Source: Phanerodontia chrysosporium (taxonomy: Eukaryota > Basidiomycota > Agaricomycetes > Polyporales > Phanerochaetaceae). Taken from it: a DNA stretch of 64,000 nt. The stretch is taken from the NCBI GenBank assembly GCA_001910725.1, contig MJGA01000002.1:1116001-1180000 (forward strand). Reading direction: 5' to 3'. Numbering within the stretch: the stretch's first letter is position 1; every line of letters starts with the position of its first letter. A program made the position numbers and the translations under genes. The notes under the pieces are model-generated. The model did no database searches. It worked only from the letters and a program-made list of their open reading frames with translations, and was not told the DNA's origin. Shown one piece after another: positions 37,339-48,202 of the stretch.

Positions 37339-40300
37339 CTAGGCGGCCATGTATCTAGGGGCAAACCCCGATGAAGTCATGCTCGCAATGCGGCGGGAGA
37401 AACGACTGATCACTCACCGATACTCTGCCAGCCTGGCCTTCTTGTCCAGAATAATCCCTCGCTCGGAGTCTGACGAGCCGGCCCGCGCTGAGTCACTGAT
37501 GCCCCCGCGGACCCCGTCCTTTGCAAGGCCGCCGTCTGAGGCATGAAGGGTAAGCTTTTCCGGTTGACTGGACGCAGATCCTGACGGGGCGATGTGCGCT
37601 TCGTAGCACTAGCAGGCCACTTTGGGCGTTGACGTCCATCCGGAGTTACAGTTGTCTCGCGACGCCGCAATGTCCCGAGTTTCTGACGTACAACTTTAGA
37701 TATTGCGCTCAAACACATGCTCAATGCTTAAACATACCGATTGCTTATTCTCGGGGATCGCCTCCTCGTCGCGGGCCCAACGTTTCCACCAGCCCTTTGC
37801 TATCCGGTCATTCGTCGTTGCTAGAGTTTGACCTTCAGCCTCTTCGATATCATCATCGGCCACTTCATCGCAACACTCTGCGGGCACGCAGACAGCACGT
37901 TGACTTGAGCTATCAGGCGTTAACGGCGTACTCGAAGACGCCGCCGTCCCCATTGAGTCTTCATAACCCTCTTCATCGATGTCGCTGGTGCCCTCGCTCC
38001 AATTCTCGAAAATGTCGCGAAGATCAGGCCACGTCGAAGGGGGCTGCCTCCACGCCCGCGCTTCTTCCTGGGTGTAGGGGTACCATGAACGAGGACGTTT
38101 CCGGCTGAATGAAGCGGCGGGGGCGTGCCCACCCTGCGCACGCGTCGTGCGCGATGTCGCTTTCGGGCCGCGTCACCAGGACTAGACAGCACCTCCGCGT
38201 CAAAGTCTTCGATCTCGTCCTCGGATTCGTCCAGGTCCTGCGTCGGGGCCGAACGATCTGGGCGGCGCGTTCGCGGCCGCACGGGTGACGATAGCTCGGG
38301 CGAGTCCCACCTTGCGAAGGAAGGAGATGGTGACATGTAGCCGTCTTCCTGCGTAACAGGGTCCGCAGCTTCGTCCATCGATATCTCACTACCGTTGTCG
38401 TCGTCCGCACATCGCAAACAGGGAATGTTCTCCTTGTTCTTGCCTACCTGCGACGAACCGGATGGTCCGGCGACGGGCTCAGTTTCGAAGGGATCATGCG
38501 TAATAGACGCATGCAGATTCTTGCCCGGTCTGGATGACAATGGCCAGAGAAAAATTTCGAGCTGGTGCCTAACCGCGCGTCGGTAGTCGGTTTGTTCAGC
38601 CCCTCGCGATCCCTGCACCTCTGTTTCTTGGAAGCGATATCATCGTCCATGACCTCAGCCAGGGTCCGCTTTCCGCTAGATTGGCCAACAACAGGTCTCG
38701 TAGATGCAATGCGGGGGACAGTCGCTGGGGCATTGGGTTGTGTCTGAGGGTTAGGCCGGCCCTGTGTCTTGGGGGCTGATACGGGAAGTCAGACTCAGAC
38801 AGCAATCCCGGACGACACTGATGGTAACTCACTGAGGAAAGTCAAGATACTCTCTCCCCTAGCTTTCTCCGATATCGTCATCTTCTCCTTGCCCTTGCGC
38901 TTCGCAGAGGCTGCGGCAAGGCTGTTCATCGGTATCGGCTTGAGCGCTCGTGGCACAAATGTCGGATTGATGTCTACCATGGGAAGAAGCGTTATGGGGC
39001 ACGCGTCACCCTCCGCCACCTTCCTCGCCAGGGAAGGTTCAATGTATCTACACACGACACAGTGTCAGCTCGTCAATGAAACGTAATAAGTCTCCAAGCA
39101 ATTACCTTCCGACATGTGCCTCCTTCTCTTCGTCCCATTCCTCTCCATCAGCAAGGGGGGATAGATGCACAAGCATGTGTTTCAGAGGGTCGTACACTCG
39201 CTGGTGCAGAAAGACCTTTTCAGCTAGCCGGAAAGCTTGCAGGTAGCCCTGCGGTACAGACTTCTTGCCCTCGATCCTTAGGGCCCGAATTACGTTCTCG
39301 ACGCTGCCGTGTTTGCGTAGAAGCGACCAGGCCGTCTTCAGGCCGACGTTCGGTATGCTCGGGAGGTAGTCGCAGCCACTCAGGATGGCCATGGCTCTGA
39401 ACTGCACATCAGACCAGCCCAGGAGCGAGATACCGCCACCGGAGGAGACCGATAAAGACGCGAAATCTTGTCGGGAGATGGAGATCACCGTGTGTTCAGA
39501 ATAATCAAGTTTAAGCAGCACAGTCTTGCATCCGAAGACTAGCAGGTCGGAATCTTCCGTGAGGACGCCATCGACGAGGCCGGCGCGCTCCATGTACGCC
39601 ATCTGCGCATCGGCTTCATATGGCGCGACAACGTACGCCACGTTCTCTGCACGCAACGCCTGCCAGATGAAAATACAGTTGTATGATCAGCAACAGGCAA
39701 GAACGTGTCTCATGGATCGCGCACCTTGATGAATTGAAACGCCATTTGAGGAGTAACATCGATGCACTTGACGTAGTATTCACGAGCCTGGCTGTGCTTG
39801 CCTTGTGCAGCAAGCGAGTTTGCGCGCGCGAGGTTCTCTTCGCGTTTCTTCTTGCGCTCAGACTCTGTTCCTTTCTTGGCTGGGAGAGGACCGCCGTCAA
39901 AGACAATGTAGGGGATGATGTTGTAGTGTTGCAGGAGCCTCACTCTTTGCATGGCGTAGTCGACATACCTAGGCAAACACGATCAGTACGTGTTCCAACA
40001 CGTCGCAAAGCAGATGTATGCGCTCTGAACGACCATCATCTTGCATACAGCGTCGAACAGCAAGAGTTCACGCTGGCCTGCACGCTGGCCACAGTGGCGA
40101 CCTCGTGCGTGGGATACACCGCATTGAGTCCACATGCACGACGCGGCTCCAGCACGTTTCGCGAGAGTTGGAACTTACTTGCTGGTCTTCTTCCCGGTAG
40201 CCAGGTCCGTAGCACAGGTGAAGGTCCCTCGATGTAGCCAAACATAGGCGTCGACAGCGATGGTTTGTCCCGAGTACTCCGAAAGGCGTTGGTGTTTCTG

Positions 40301-40339
40301 GATGGGCTTGAGTAACGGAAGCAGCCCAGAGATACCCAT
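37339..40339 (-). CDS. EXO1: EXO1, 5'-3' exonuclease of the XPG/FEN1 family (at least three -1 frame breaks)
   Basis: Exonuclease 1 acts in mismatch repair and end resection. Exons in transcript order: 40339-40179, 39968-39725, 39659-39106, 39047-38833, 38775-37738, 37693-37418, 37354-37339; roughly 835 residues. The N domain begins MGISGLLPLLKPI, with the helical arch region FDGGPLPAKKGTESERKKKR. The I domain is VAPYEADAQMAYMER and LTEDSDLLVFGC (catalytic acids), then ILSGCDYLPSIPNVGLKTA. All of this is intact. The C-terminal half, disordered and acidic with a WWKRWARDEE segment and a KKARLAEYRYMAA end, is broken near 38550 (A5 run), near 38110-38165 and at GGGG 37586-37589; a fourth adjustment is needed near the 37738/37693 junction. 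An intact nuclease and a noisy tail are what random base loss would give. Confidence 0.87.
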
Positions 40340-41640
40340 TTCCTGATGTTACGTTGAAATTGGGGAGAAGACGAAGTCCATCCAGTGCGAGGTCGGCGCG
40401 AGCAGTGAGAGTCCAAAATGCGGGGTAATTCCCAAGGAAATTCAGGGCGAAGCGATCACGACTGGGCAAACAAAGGCAAACAACGCGCCCGCGGCAACGG
40501 CGTCGCGTCAGCTCACCGCGGTCTCGCCAAGCGCCCGGAAACTGTCTGCCATGTTTCACGCAGCACTCGACTCCTCACAAGGCCTACGCTCAGGAAACAC
40601 CGAGGTTGCGTCTTGCAGCTGCTGATAACACTCTTCAGCTGACAGCGGGAGGCAGGTCTGCTGGACGAACAGCGGCGTTCATATCGCCCGCAGGCTGAGC
40701 AATCTTGTAATCCTCCATCCCGCAACGCAATCTCTCTCCCGCGCAGAGGGCAGGCATGATAACCTCACGGGAACTATCGATCGTTGGTCATGACGGAACA
40801 GGTTCGTCACTCCCCTTCCACTGGTATGTTCGCATCGTCGCAGCACTCCGGACGCCTGACGATCCTCCCAAACAGCCCATCTCGCACGGCGTCACCGCGC
40901 CCTGGCACCCACGTTTTTCTCCGATATCGAATATCGAAGCTTCCGTGTGGACGCAGGGTCCTGAGCCTTACTCCCGATAATTGCGAGGTTATAGCTAAAA
41001 TCTCGCCCCACGGTAAGTTGCCGAGCACGTTCCGCCTTCTGGGTGCACGTCAGTGCGATGCGCAGAGACCCTGGGGCCGTGCCTCGCTTTCTCCTCGCGT
41101 CATCGATTTTCTCAGCTCGTCATCGCCCTGTGCTAGGTTTTAGATAACCATGATGTGCGCGTCATACCGCATCGTGCGAGGGCAGCAACGACCGTAAAGT
41201 CCGTCTTCACTCGCACGGACGATGCTTCGTGAAGTTGGGTCAACACGCGTGACGTGCGCTTGGCCGACGCGTCCACCGACGCGTCCTGATGCGATGGACA
41301 TCTACCCCGGGTCGCGGAGGGCGGCGCTGGGGGCGAGCCGCACGGTGCTGCTCATGAGATTATCTCCCGCAGGCACTGGACAATGAGAAGATCCGGAGGC
41401 CGTCCCCCGTGTCCAGCCAGGCCCAGCTGTAGCGACGATCATCCCAAGCAAGGCATGCTCTGGCCTGTGCATTCTCAGCAGGTGCATGGGGGCAATATAG
41501 CATCATTCAGTCGCTTCGGGACCTCCGGCGAGGGTGTACATTTCCAATCCATTTCAGTCTACTGTTACAGTGCCCCAAAAGGCCTCGAGGTATGCATATG
41601 ACAGTGCTACCGCTAGCAAAGTCCGCCTTGCCGGAACGGC
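40340..41640. other. intergenic: EXO1 promoter and dioxygenase 3' flank
   Basis: 1.3 kb without a gene. Its notable content is the ACGCGT cluster at 41245-41284. Confidence 0.5.
41245..41284. promoter_or_regulatory. cluster of three ACGCGT (MCB) boxes
   Basis: ACGCGT at 41245, 41267 and 41279, three copies in 40 bp, about 910 bp upstream of EXO1 and 360 bp past the dioxygenase stop. Such clusters mark MBF-controlled G1/S promoters in yeasts. The distance to EXO1 is large, so the link is tentative. Confidence 0.35.
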
Positions 41641-43039
41641 TCACGCCTGCGCGTTCTTAGCTCGCTCCGCTGCGGCGCGCTCCCGTGCAGCCCGTGATGC
41701 AGCCTCCGGGACTAGCACAAAATCGTGCTGCAGAAGCTTGAAGGCGCCACCCTTGGGAAACCCGCGTTTCTTGGCTTCGGCATCGTCCTTGACCTCCTTG
41801 AGGCTCTAGAGTGTACCAGTCAGGCCACGGAGTTTCCCGTTATGACAACCCTCAGGTCACGCACCACGACAAGGGATTTCTTCACTCCGAACACCGCATC
41901 GCTAGCGAGCCACTGGTCACCCTCCGGGTACAACGCGGTCGTGAGCTTCTGGTACCCTGGGGCCTCAATCATCATGTGCAGATGGTTCGGTCGCATGTTG
42001 TGGCGTCCCATGGCTATGAGCAGCTCCCCGACAGGTCCCTACATGTCCCGAAGGTCATGAGCCTCACACCAGCTCCCATGCTGTGGCAGAAGACTTACAT
42101 CTCCAGGAATCGGGTAGGATACGGGTACGACAGCGCGGTACCCGTACGTGCCGTCCGGGCCTGTGCGCAGACGACCTCTGCAGTCCGGCTTCTCGCGTAC
42201 TTCGTACTGCGTGTCATACGTGCCTGTGGTTCCTCACGTCAGCATGTCCGCCAATGTCGCCTAAACCTGCACGCTCACCGCTCCCGTCTGTTTCCCATGT
42301 CTCGACCACGGCGCCCGCGATCGGCGTTCCATCGATGGCAAGCACGCGGCCCTCGACGTACATGTACTCGCCCTTGCCTTCAGACGCGATGGAGTCGCCC
42401 TGCTCGACTGCCATAGTTTGACAAATGAGGTAAGTCGCTAACTCGATGGGGACGAACGAACCTTCTGGTGCGTCGTCTGTGTAGAACGGCCCGAGGACGC
42501 TGCTCTCCGTCGCTCCATTTATCGGTGGGTTGTTGTTCGCATCTACGAGCGCGGAGACACCGAGCGTGTCCGACAGCAGAATGAATTCCTGGCGGATGGG
42601 TGTGCATGTCTGCCCGACCCTCGTCAGGAACTGGATTGCATTCATCCATTCGTCTGTCGTGAGACTGCGGAAGGATCAGACGGGCCTCCATGGCACATAC
42701 GCGTAAGGTCGCAGACGCACCTCGTCTCGTTGACGAACTCATGCATGTGCCGTATAAGGTTCTTGAAGAGGAATTTGTGTCTCCTGCTCCCCCGTCAAGT
42801 CTGCCCTACCAGACAGCAGAAGCTGCTCACTCATTGGGCGTCAGCTCGACCAGCTTCAGCAAGTTGGAAGTAATCAACTCTGGCTTGTCGGGATACTGCA
42901 ATGTAGGGAGTGATCGACAAGGTCAGCCGCCGCGGTGTACGTAATGAATACCATAGCAACGCACAGGCAACTCGAAGGGCGGGGGCGGGAGACCATTCGC
43001 CCGTGGCTTCTTCTCGCCTTCTGCGTCGTGGCTAGCCAT
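41641..43039 (-). CDS. intradiol ring-cleavage dioxygenase (hydroxyquinol/catechol 1,2-dioxygenase-like)
   Basis: Non-haem Fe(III) enzyme that opens catechol or hydroxyquinol rings between the hydroxyls, feeding lignin- and phenol-derived aromatics to 3-oxoadipate. Exons in transcript order: 43039-42965, 42895-42831, 42783-42721, 42664-42462, 42407-42279, 42223-42099, 42038-41865, 41805-41641; 332 residues, all phases closing. The N-terminal helical dimer region (EFVNETR...EWMNAIQFLTRVG) precedes LGPFYTDDAP and the beta-sandwich EGRVLAIDGTPIAGAVVETW. The iron ligands are visible: Tyr181 (GTYDTQY), Tyr215 (SYPIPGDGPVG), His239 and His241 (RPNHLHMMI). No signal peptide, so cytosolic. The intron at 42408-42461 is 54 nt and stop-free in frame. 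Length and sequence favour the hydroxyquinol branch, but substrate is not certain. Confidence 0.9.
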
Positions 43040-43843
43040 TGAGACTGGGATTATTGGCCTGTGTACTGGCTTGAGTGCTCGACGTCGTGGCCGTCAACAG
43101 CGTCCAGAGGGCGTAGTATTTATCGTCCATTGCGATTGCGCGTGCGAGAACCGCGTTCCCATTTGCGGTCGGTCACATTGGTTGGTGGGAATCATGTGAG
43201 AGCCGTGACGCCTCTGCGAGCCCTGCGCGCGATCGCTCGGGCCTCTGGATCTTGCCCGGCATGCGCGCTGGTTAGCAAGACAGGCCAGAACATCATGTCG
43301 GACAGCGGCCAATTATGCAGGATGCATTACTCGCTCGTGAGTGCCCAGTAGAGCACGGTTGCGACTTGCAAGCTCGACTGCGCCGGCGCTTCGTGACGGC
43401 AACTCGCCCGCCGCCCGCCAGCGCCGCCTCGCGACGTGCGCTCCAACACCCTCTGCCATCGCGGTTGCCCTCCCAACCTCCATGTTCTGCAGCAATGCAT
43501 GCCCATTGGCCGTCGGCATTATCAGAAGAAAAAGCCAACTCCGATGAGGAGTGGTGGCAGCAACCGATTGTTGTCATTTTCAAGGGCATTGCAAACTGTT
43601 GCTACGAGATCATACCCATTGCCGGGCATCGGTGAGCGGTGAGCATATATGAGGGTCAGCAGGGACTCGCGAGTCCTCATCCCTTCTTCTTCTCCCTTTC
43701 ACACCTCTTGACGAGGACAGCTGCTTGCAGCAAGTTATCGAGGGTCCCTGGCTGGTCACCTACCCGTTCTTCAGTCTCATTCTCCGGAGTTTCTTGCACA
43801 TTAACCGTCCAGGAAGACGTGTTTGCCAATCCACTCCTTCGCG
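43040..43843. other. divergent promoter region between dioxygenase and Egh16-like gene
   Basis: 804 bp between divergent starts. CATATATGA at 43644-43652, followed by a C/T-rich stretch, is a likely core promoter for the Egh16-like gene. No gene seen. Confidence 0.5.
43645..43650 (+). promoter_or_regulatory. TATA box of the Egh16-like gene
   Basis: ATATAT about 195 bp before the start codon, followed by a TTCTTCTTCTCCC stretch typical of highly expressed fungal 5' regions. Confidence 0.45.
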
Positions 43844-44804
43844 ATGATGTCCAAGCTTTATTTCGTTGCCGCCATCCTTCTTGGTGTCCTCTCTCTGCAG
43901 GCGAACGCACACGCTATTATCACGCCCGCGCTCGGCGTGAGTGGACAGGGGACGCGCAACGACGTCCAAAGGCCTTCAAAGGCGAACGAGTGTGGCAACG
44001 TCAATGTTGCAAACACCATCAACACCTCGACGCCCGTCAAGGCCGCAGCGGATGGATCTTTCACTGCGACCATCACTAACTTCAATGCGTGAGTTCTCCG
44101 GTCGCGCTGATATCCACAAGATTTAGCTCATATTCTGCAATGCAGTGGTGTGGATGGTTCAAGACAGGTCACTGCTCTTGTCGATGCCTCTGGCACTGGC
44201 AAAAACTTCGTACCCGCGACAGTGACGCAGAATGGAGACAAGGTCAGCATCTCGATTCTGAGGACGACCTCACCATAAACTGATAGAGGCGGCGCAGGCA
44301 CCTACCGATGTCGGTTCCCAACAACTTGCTGTCTCCCTGCCACCGGGTACCAAGTGCATTGGTGGTAACACCAAGGACCTCTGCCTGGTCAGCTTCACCA
44401 CGGCTGGTGGCTTCGGCAACTGCGTTGCTGTCCAACAAGCCGCTGGTGCCTCTGGCAACGGTTCGACCGCGGGAGCTGCCGCTGCTGGTGCTGCTCAAGC
44501 TGCTTCCGGCTCTGCGGCTGCTGGTACCACTGCAACCGCCGCCGGCGCAGCTGCCAGTGGCACAGCTACGACCGGCAAGAAACACCACCATCACAAGGGT
44601 GCTGCCAATGCGACACAGGCACAGGAGGCGAAGGCGGAGTTCGCAAAGCTCAAGGCAGCTGCCCCGCGTGACTACGTGAGTGAACTATGTTATTGCCGCG
44701 AAGATGGCTAGACTAACTGGATTCCGAAGTCCATTCGGGGTATGCGCTTTGCACGTGCAGTCCGTCGCGCCCTGACCTCTTTCGATGAGGAGCTCCAAGC
44801 ATGA
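43844..44804 (+). CDS. secreted Egh16/MAS1-like protein
   Basis: Exons 43844-44088, 44146-44242, 44298-44675 and 44730-44804; 264 residues, phases closing. A clear signal peptide (MMSKLYFVAAILLGVLSLQANAHA) is followed by HAIITPALGVSG, VQRPSKANECGNVNVA, DGSFTATITNFNAG and a Cys-containing end CIGGNTKDLCLVSFTTAGGF-GNC. This layout, with a His right after cleavage and two to four Cys, matches the Egh16/gas1/MAS1-like group of small secreted proteins, known in pathogens from infection structures but widespread in saprotrophic Agaricomycetes. A 75-residue Ala/Ser/Gly/Thr-rich segment with a KKHHHH run follows, then a short basic C-terminus. Molecular function is unknown. There is a decayed relative on the other side of the epoxide hydrolase. 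Confidence 0.8.
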
Positions 44805-44935
44805 GACTTACTGGGACGGGGCTAGCCCTCGATTAAACTCGCTGTAACTTCTGACTATACTCAATGATATTGGTGTAGAGCACTGGGACATCTATTGCGT
44901 GACTTCTGAGGTGCGAGCACTCGGATCGCGGTAGG

Positions 44936-46084
44936 TTACTTCCCTAGAAAACCGCTCAACGCCTGCATCACGTCTTTCGGACGCTCCTGTTGCACCCAAT
45001 GACCCGCATCGGGTACTAGTGCCATGCCTCTGAAGTCCGTGCAGACCTCCTTCATCTTCTCCAGGGCACCCGGACTCTGAAACACACCCCAATCCTTCGC
45101 TCCTCCGATGAACATCGCGGGTACTTCGATTTTCTTCCCCGCAAAGACGCCCAGTTCCTCCGTGTATCTGGCATCTACTTGAGCCCTGTACCAATTCAAC
45201 CCGCCCTGGAAACCTGTTCGGTTGAACTCGTCGACATAGACTGACAGTTCATCATCCGGTAGCCAATTGTTTCGAAGAACTTCGACGGGTGAGGGCGCAT
45301 GCGCCTCGACAGCCTCGGGCATCGTTTGGTGGATGGGCATGACGTAGTAGTGGGGGAGCTTCAGGACCTGGGAGATGTCGTTGAGCGGGTGGGGATTGTT
45401 TCCGGGCCAGTCGCCGCTCTTCATGTGGAAGTACGCGCGGAGGAACGCGCGGAGGCCCTGCGGCGGGTTCCACATGTCCGAGTTCGCAGTCGGCGTGCTG
45501 AAGTACGTCGTGTAGTGCTTCATCGGCGGGTGCAGCAGCGCGAGGTGGTGGTTCAGCGCGGCCCACGCGCTCTGGCGGGGCCGGCCCGCGTGGTGCGCGT
45601 CCTCGCCCCAGACGGTCGCGAAGCGCAGCTGCCCCGCGTACGGCGCGGACATGCACACGACAGACGCGAAGATGTCAGGACGCACGAGCGCGCAGTGCGC
45701 GGCGACGAGCGAGCCGAAGTCGTGCCCGATGACAGCTGCCGCGCGGTCGTACCCGAGTCCCTGCACGAGCGCGACTATGTCCTGCGTGAGGTTCAGGATG
45801 CGGTACGGCCCGAGGTCGTCCTCGTACGTGACTTGCAGCCCCTGCGCCGCTGGACGCGTGGTCCTGCCGTACCCACGCTGGTCGGGTGCGACGACGAAAT
45901 AGCCGAGTTGGGAAAGCGGGACGATGATCTCTCGCCAGGAGTACGAAAGTTCAGGAAAGCCGTGCAGGAGGAGAATGAGAGGAGCCTTGTGGTGCCCTGC
46001 ATGCAGGAAGTGCATGTCTAGGTCCCTTATCCTGGCTGTAGAGGATTTGACACCCTCGGGTATGTTCGGCCAGGGTAGGTCCAT
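44936..46084 (-). CDS. epoxide hydrolase (alpha/beta hydrolase fold)
   Basis: Single exon, 382 residues. Hydrolyses epoxides to diols via an Asp ester intermediate. Motifs in order: HGFPE at 41-45 (oxyanion hole), the nucleophile elbow GHDFGS with Asp122, a cap domain containing HYYVMPIHQT with lid tyrosines, the acid in GGAKDWGVF, and the His in DAGHWVQQERP. No signal peptide or membrane segment is seen, so it is cytosolic or microsomal without an anchor. The absence of introns and of any frame break stands out among neighbours with four to eight exons. Possible roles are detoxification of plant or lignin-derived epoxides or fatty acid epoxide turnover; sequence cannot decide. Confidence 0.93.
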   Translation of the reverse strand: MDLPWPNIPEGVKSSTARIRDLDMHFLHAGHHKAPLILLLHGFPELSYSWREIIVPLSQLGYFVVAPDQRGYGRTTRPAAQGLQVTYEDDLGPYRILNLTQDIVALVQGLGYDRAAAVIGHDFGSLVAAHCALVRPDIFASVVCMSAPYAGQLRFATVWGEDAHHAGRPRQSAWAALNHHLALLHPPMKHYTTYFSTPTANSDMWNPPQGLRAFLRAYFHMKSGDWPGNNPHPLNDISQVLKLPHYYVMPIHQTMPEAVEAHAPSPVEVLRNNWLPDDELSVYVDEFNRTGFQGGLNWYRAQVDARYTEELGVFAGKKIEVPAMFIGGAKDWGVFQSPGALEKMKEVCTDFRGMALVPDAGHWVQQERPKDVMQALSGFLGK

Positions 46085-46721
46085 TTCCTATAGCGTAGAT
46101 CTGGCATGAGCGAATAACACTGTCTAAGCCACTCTTATCGTTCCCCTACCTTTGTTATGTGCGCTGTATGCAGGAGTGACGGTAATGTAGCTGGAGCGAC
46201 GAGTCTTGTCGGTTGCTGAGCGATACGTCGAAATCCTACACTTAGTACTTGTGGGATTTCAAGGCAAAGGCATCGCGCGGAACGCGGTACGTCATGTCAT
46301 CTATAAGCGCCTGCAGGATCCAACGCGTTCTCGCTTCGCTCTCGCCGAAGTCCAAGTGACCCAGGCCGAGCCGCCCCGCGACGGAGTTCGTGCCGCATGC
46401 GCAAAGCCAGTGGACTCGAAGCGTGTAGGTTTGCACATTGACCGCCTTGTCTGCCGGTCAACTAACGCTGCACCCTGGCATCTGACCTAGCTTGGCAAAC
46501 GCACGGAGGTCGACCATTTTGGCGGTTAGGCCTCGTTATTAAACGTCAGGTAATCTCTCCGGAAATTAGGCTGTATAACATATATGATCCCCCTGCTTCG
46601 CTGTGCTACCAGGGAAATGGATGGCCATGGCCGTCGAATGTCGTGTCATCAGCAGGGAGGGCGGGAAGGAGGTTGATCGTATTCTTCATAGTGAGACTTC
46701 TAGTCACTGCTCCTACGTTAA
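46085..46721. other. intergenic
   Basis: 637 bp, epoxide hydrolase promoter side and 3' flank of the Egh16-like relic. Short frames only. Confidence 0.45.
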
Positions 46722-47458
46722 CTAAACAACCCCCAATTGCATCAACAGTGCGAGTACCCTGGAGATGAGTTCATAACCGTCAACAGCTTCTTCAGGGGCT
46801 CTAAGACGCGCAACACGCACCGTAGCGCGAGGGCCGACCAGCGACCCTCCCTGCTGCAGCCGACCGTGCCGAGCTCGCTTGACATTGCACGACCGAGAAG
46901 CAGCGTCCCGCTGGACTGTCACGCAGTTGCCGAACCCTTCAGCCGTCGCAAGTGATGACAGACACAGACCCCGCCTGTGCAAGTAACTTCAGCAGGAAGC
47001 AGTACGATAAGCTGCGCCCGACACCTGTCGGGGTTACAACCTTCTTATCGGCTGGGCGCAACAGCACCAGGCTGGCCTTCACGGACCAGATCACCGTTCT
47101 GCAGGAAGCCGGCCTGCGAATCAAAGTTGCTGCCAGTCATGGTCAGGTCGACTAGTGCAGGGGCCTGACGAGAGCCGTCCTTTCCTCTACATTGGTAGAC
47201 TTGTCAGTCATAAACCTCGGTAGCATAGAACTGAATACAAGACGTACCCGTTGAAGTTGCGATGTTGGCCGTGAAAGAACCATCGTATGTGGTAATCGCT
47301 GCCGCCAGCAGCAGCTCTTCCACAATCTTCACAACGCCGTAAGCCGGCTTCGCCGTCGTTCTCTGTACATTACATCGCACTGAAGTGTCGGTAGCTCTCG
47401 AAGTGGCACAATGATGAGCATGCGTAGAGTTGGAATAGGCGGGGGGTAACGCGACCAT
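46722..47458 (-). pseudogene. degenerate or error-damaged Egh16-like relative
   Basis: Read on the minus strand from about 47458, the sequence repeats the domain order of the Egh16-like gene at 43844: a Val-Gln-Arg motif (RCNVQRTTAKP), then AAAITTYDGSFTANI, an intron at the equivalent place, KDGSRQAPALVDLT, LQNGD, a second intron at the equivalent place, QLIVLLPAEVTC, and CLSSLATAEGFGNCVTVQ. Joining these needs single-base restorations around 47010-47030 and at the GGGG near 46965. No signal peptide could be found, and the part after GFGNC is not Ala/Ser-rich as in the intact gene. It is either a real second gene whose first exon I missed, damaged by base loss like others here, or a true pseudogene. 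Homology to the intact gene is the firm part. Confidence 0.55.
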
Positions 47459-48202
47459 AGCGTGTTACAAGTCTGGGTAAGATTAGAGGCTGCCGCGCTT
47501 GGCCAGTTGCAGCGGCAACGAGGACCTAGCGATTCTCAAGCTGCATTGCGGACACAACTCCCGATGGTGCATTTCGCTTGGCACCATTACAAAAACTTGA
47601 CTGCAACAGCTGTCAGAGGTGAAGATATCTTGGAAGTTTTATAATGGGAACGGATACGCACCCCGAGTCTTGGGCAACACAACCTAGCACGGACTTTGTC
47701 GGCACCGTTGCCCAGTGCATGCGACTCTCTGAGACTGACAATGGCCCAGTACCTTAAAGATCAGGAATAAAATGTTCTGCTACTTGTAGACAAAGATAAG
47801 CACCCAGTGCCGACCGTGAACGGGGCCAGCGTAAAGGGAATGCCAGACAAATCTTCCTCGAAACGTCGTTTGGCTTGCTCAAGTCAACGACTGGATAAAT
47901 TTCTGGAAGCAGTGGTACACAAAGATTGAGTGTCAAGATAGACCAGAGGTCATGGAGCCTCGCGACGAAGTGGTGGCTCGGTGGTGGTCAAGTTCAGCAT
48001 GAGGTGCGGCGGCAAGACGCGTCGGCGGAGACACGGTCGTGACTGGCGCCCAGTGACCAAATGGCCGTCGTGTCACTTTACATGATGATTCCCACTTGGT
48101 CGTACCAGGGTACCCGCTGCCTAGCGCGAATTCCAGCAATCGGACGAGACTCGAGTATATAACGCAGGCCAGCCCGCACTCGGTCTGCGAACTAAGACCA
48201 CG
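47459..48202. other. intergenic, PPCS promoter
   Basis: 744 bp without a gene. It ends in a well-placed TATA box for the next gene. Confidence 0.5.
48156..48162 (+). promoter_or_regulatory. TATA box of phosphopantothenoylcysteine synthetase
   Basis: TATATAA ends 40 bp before the start codon at 48203, which implies a short 5' UTR. Confidence 0.5.
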
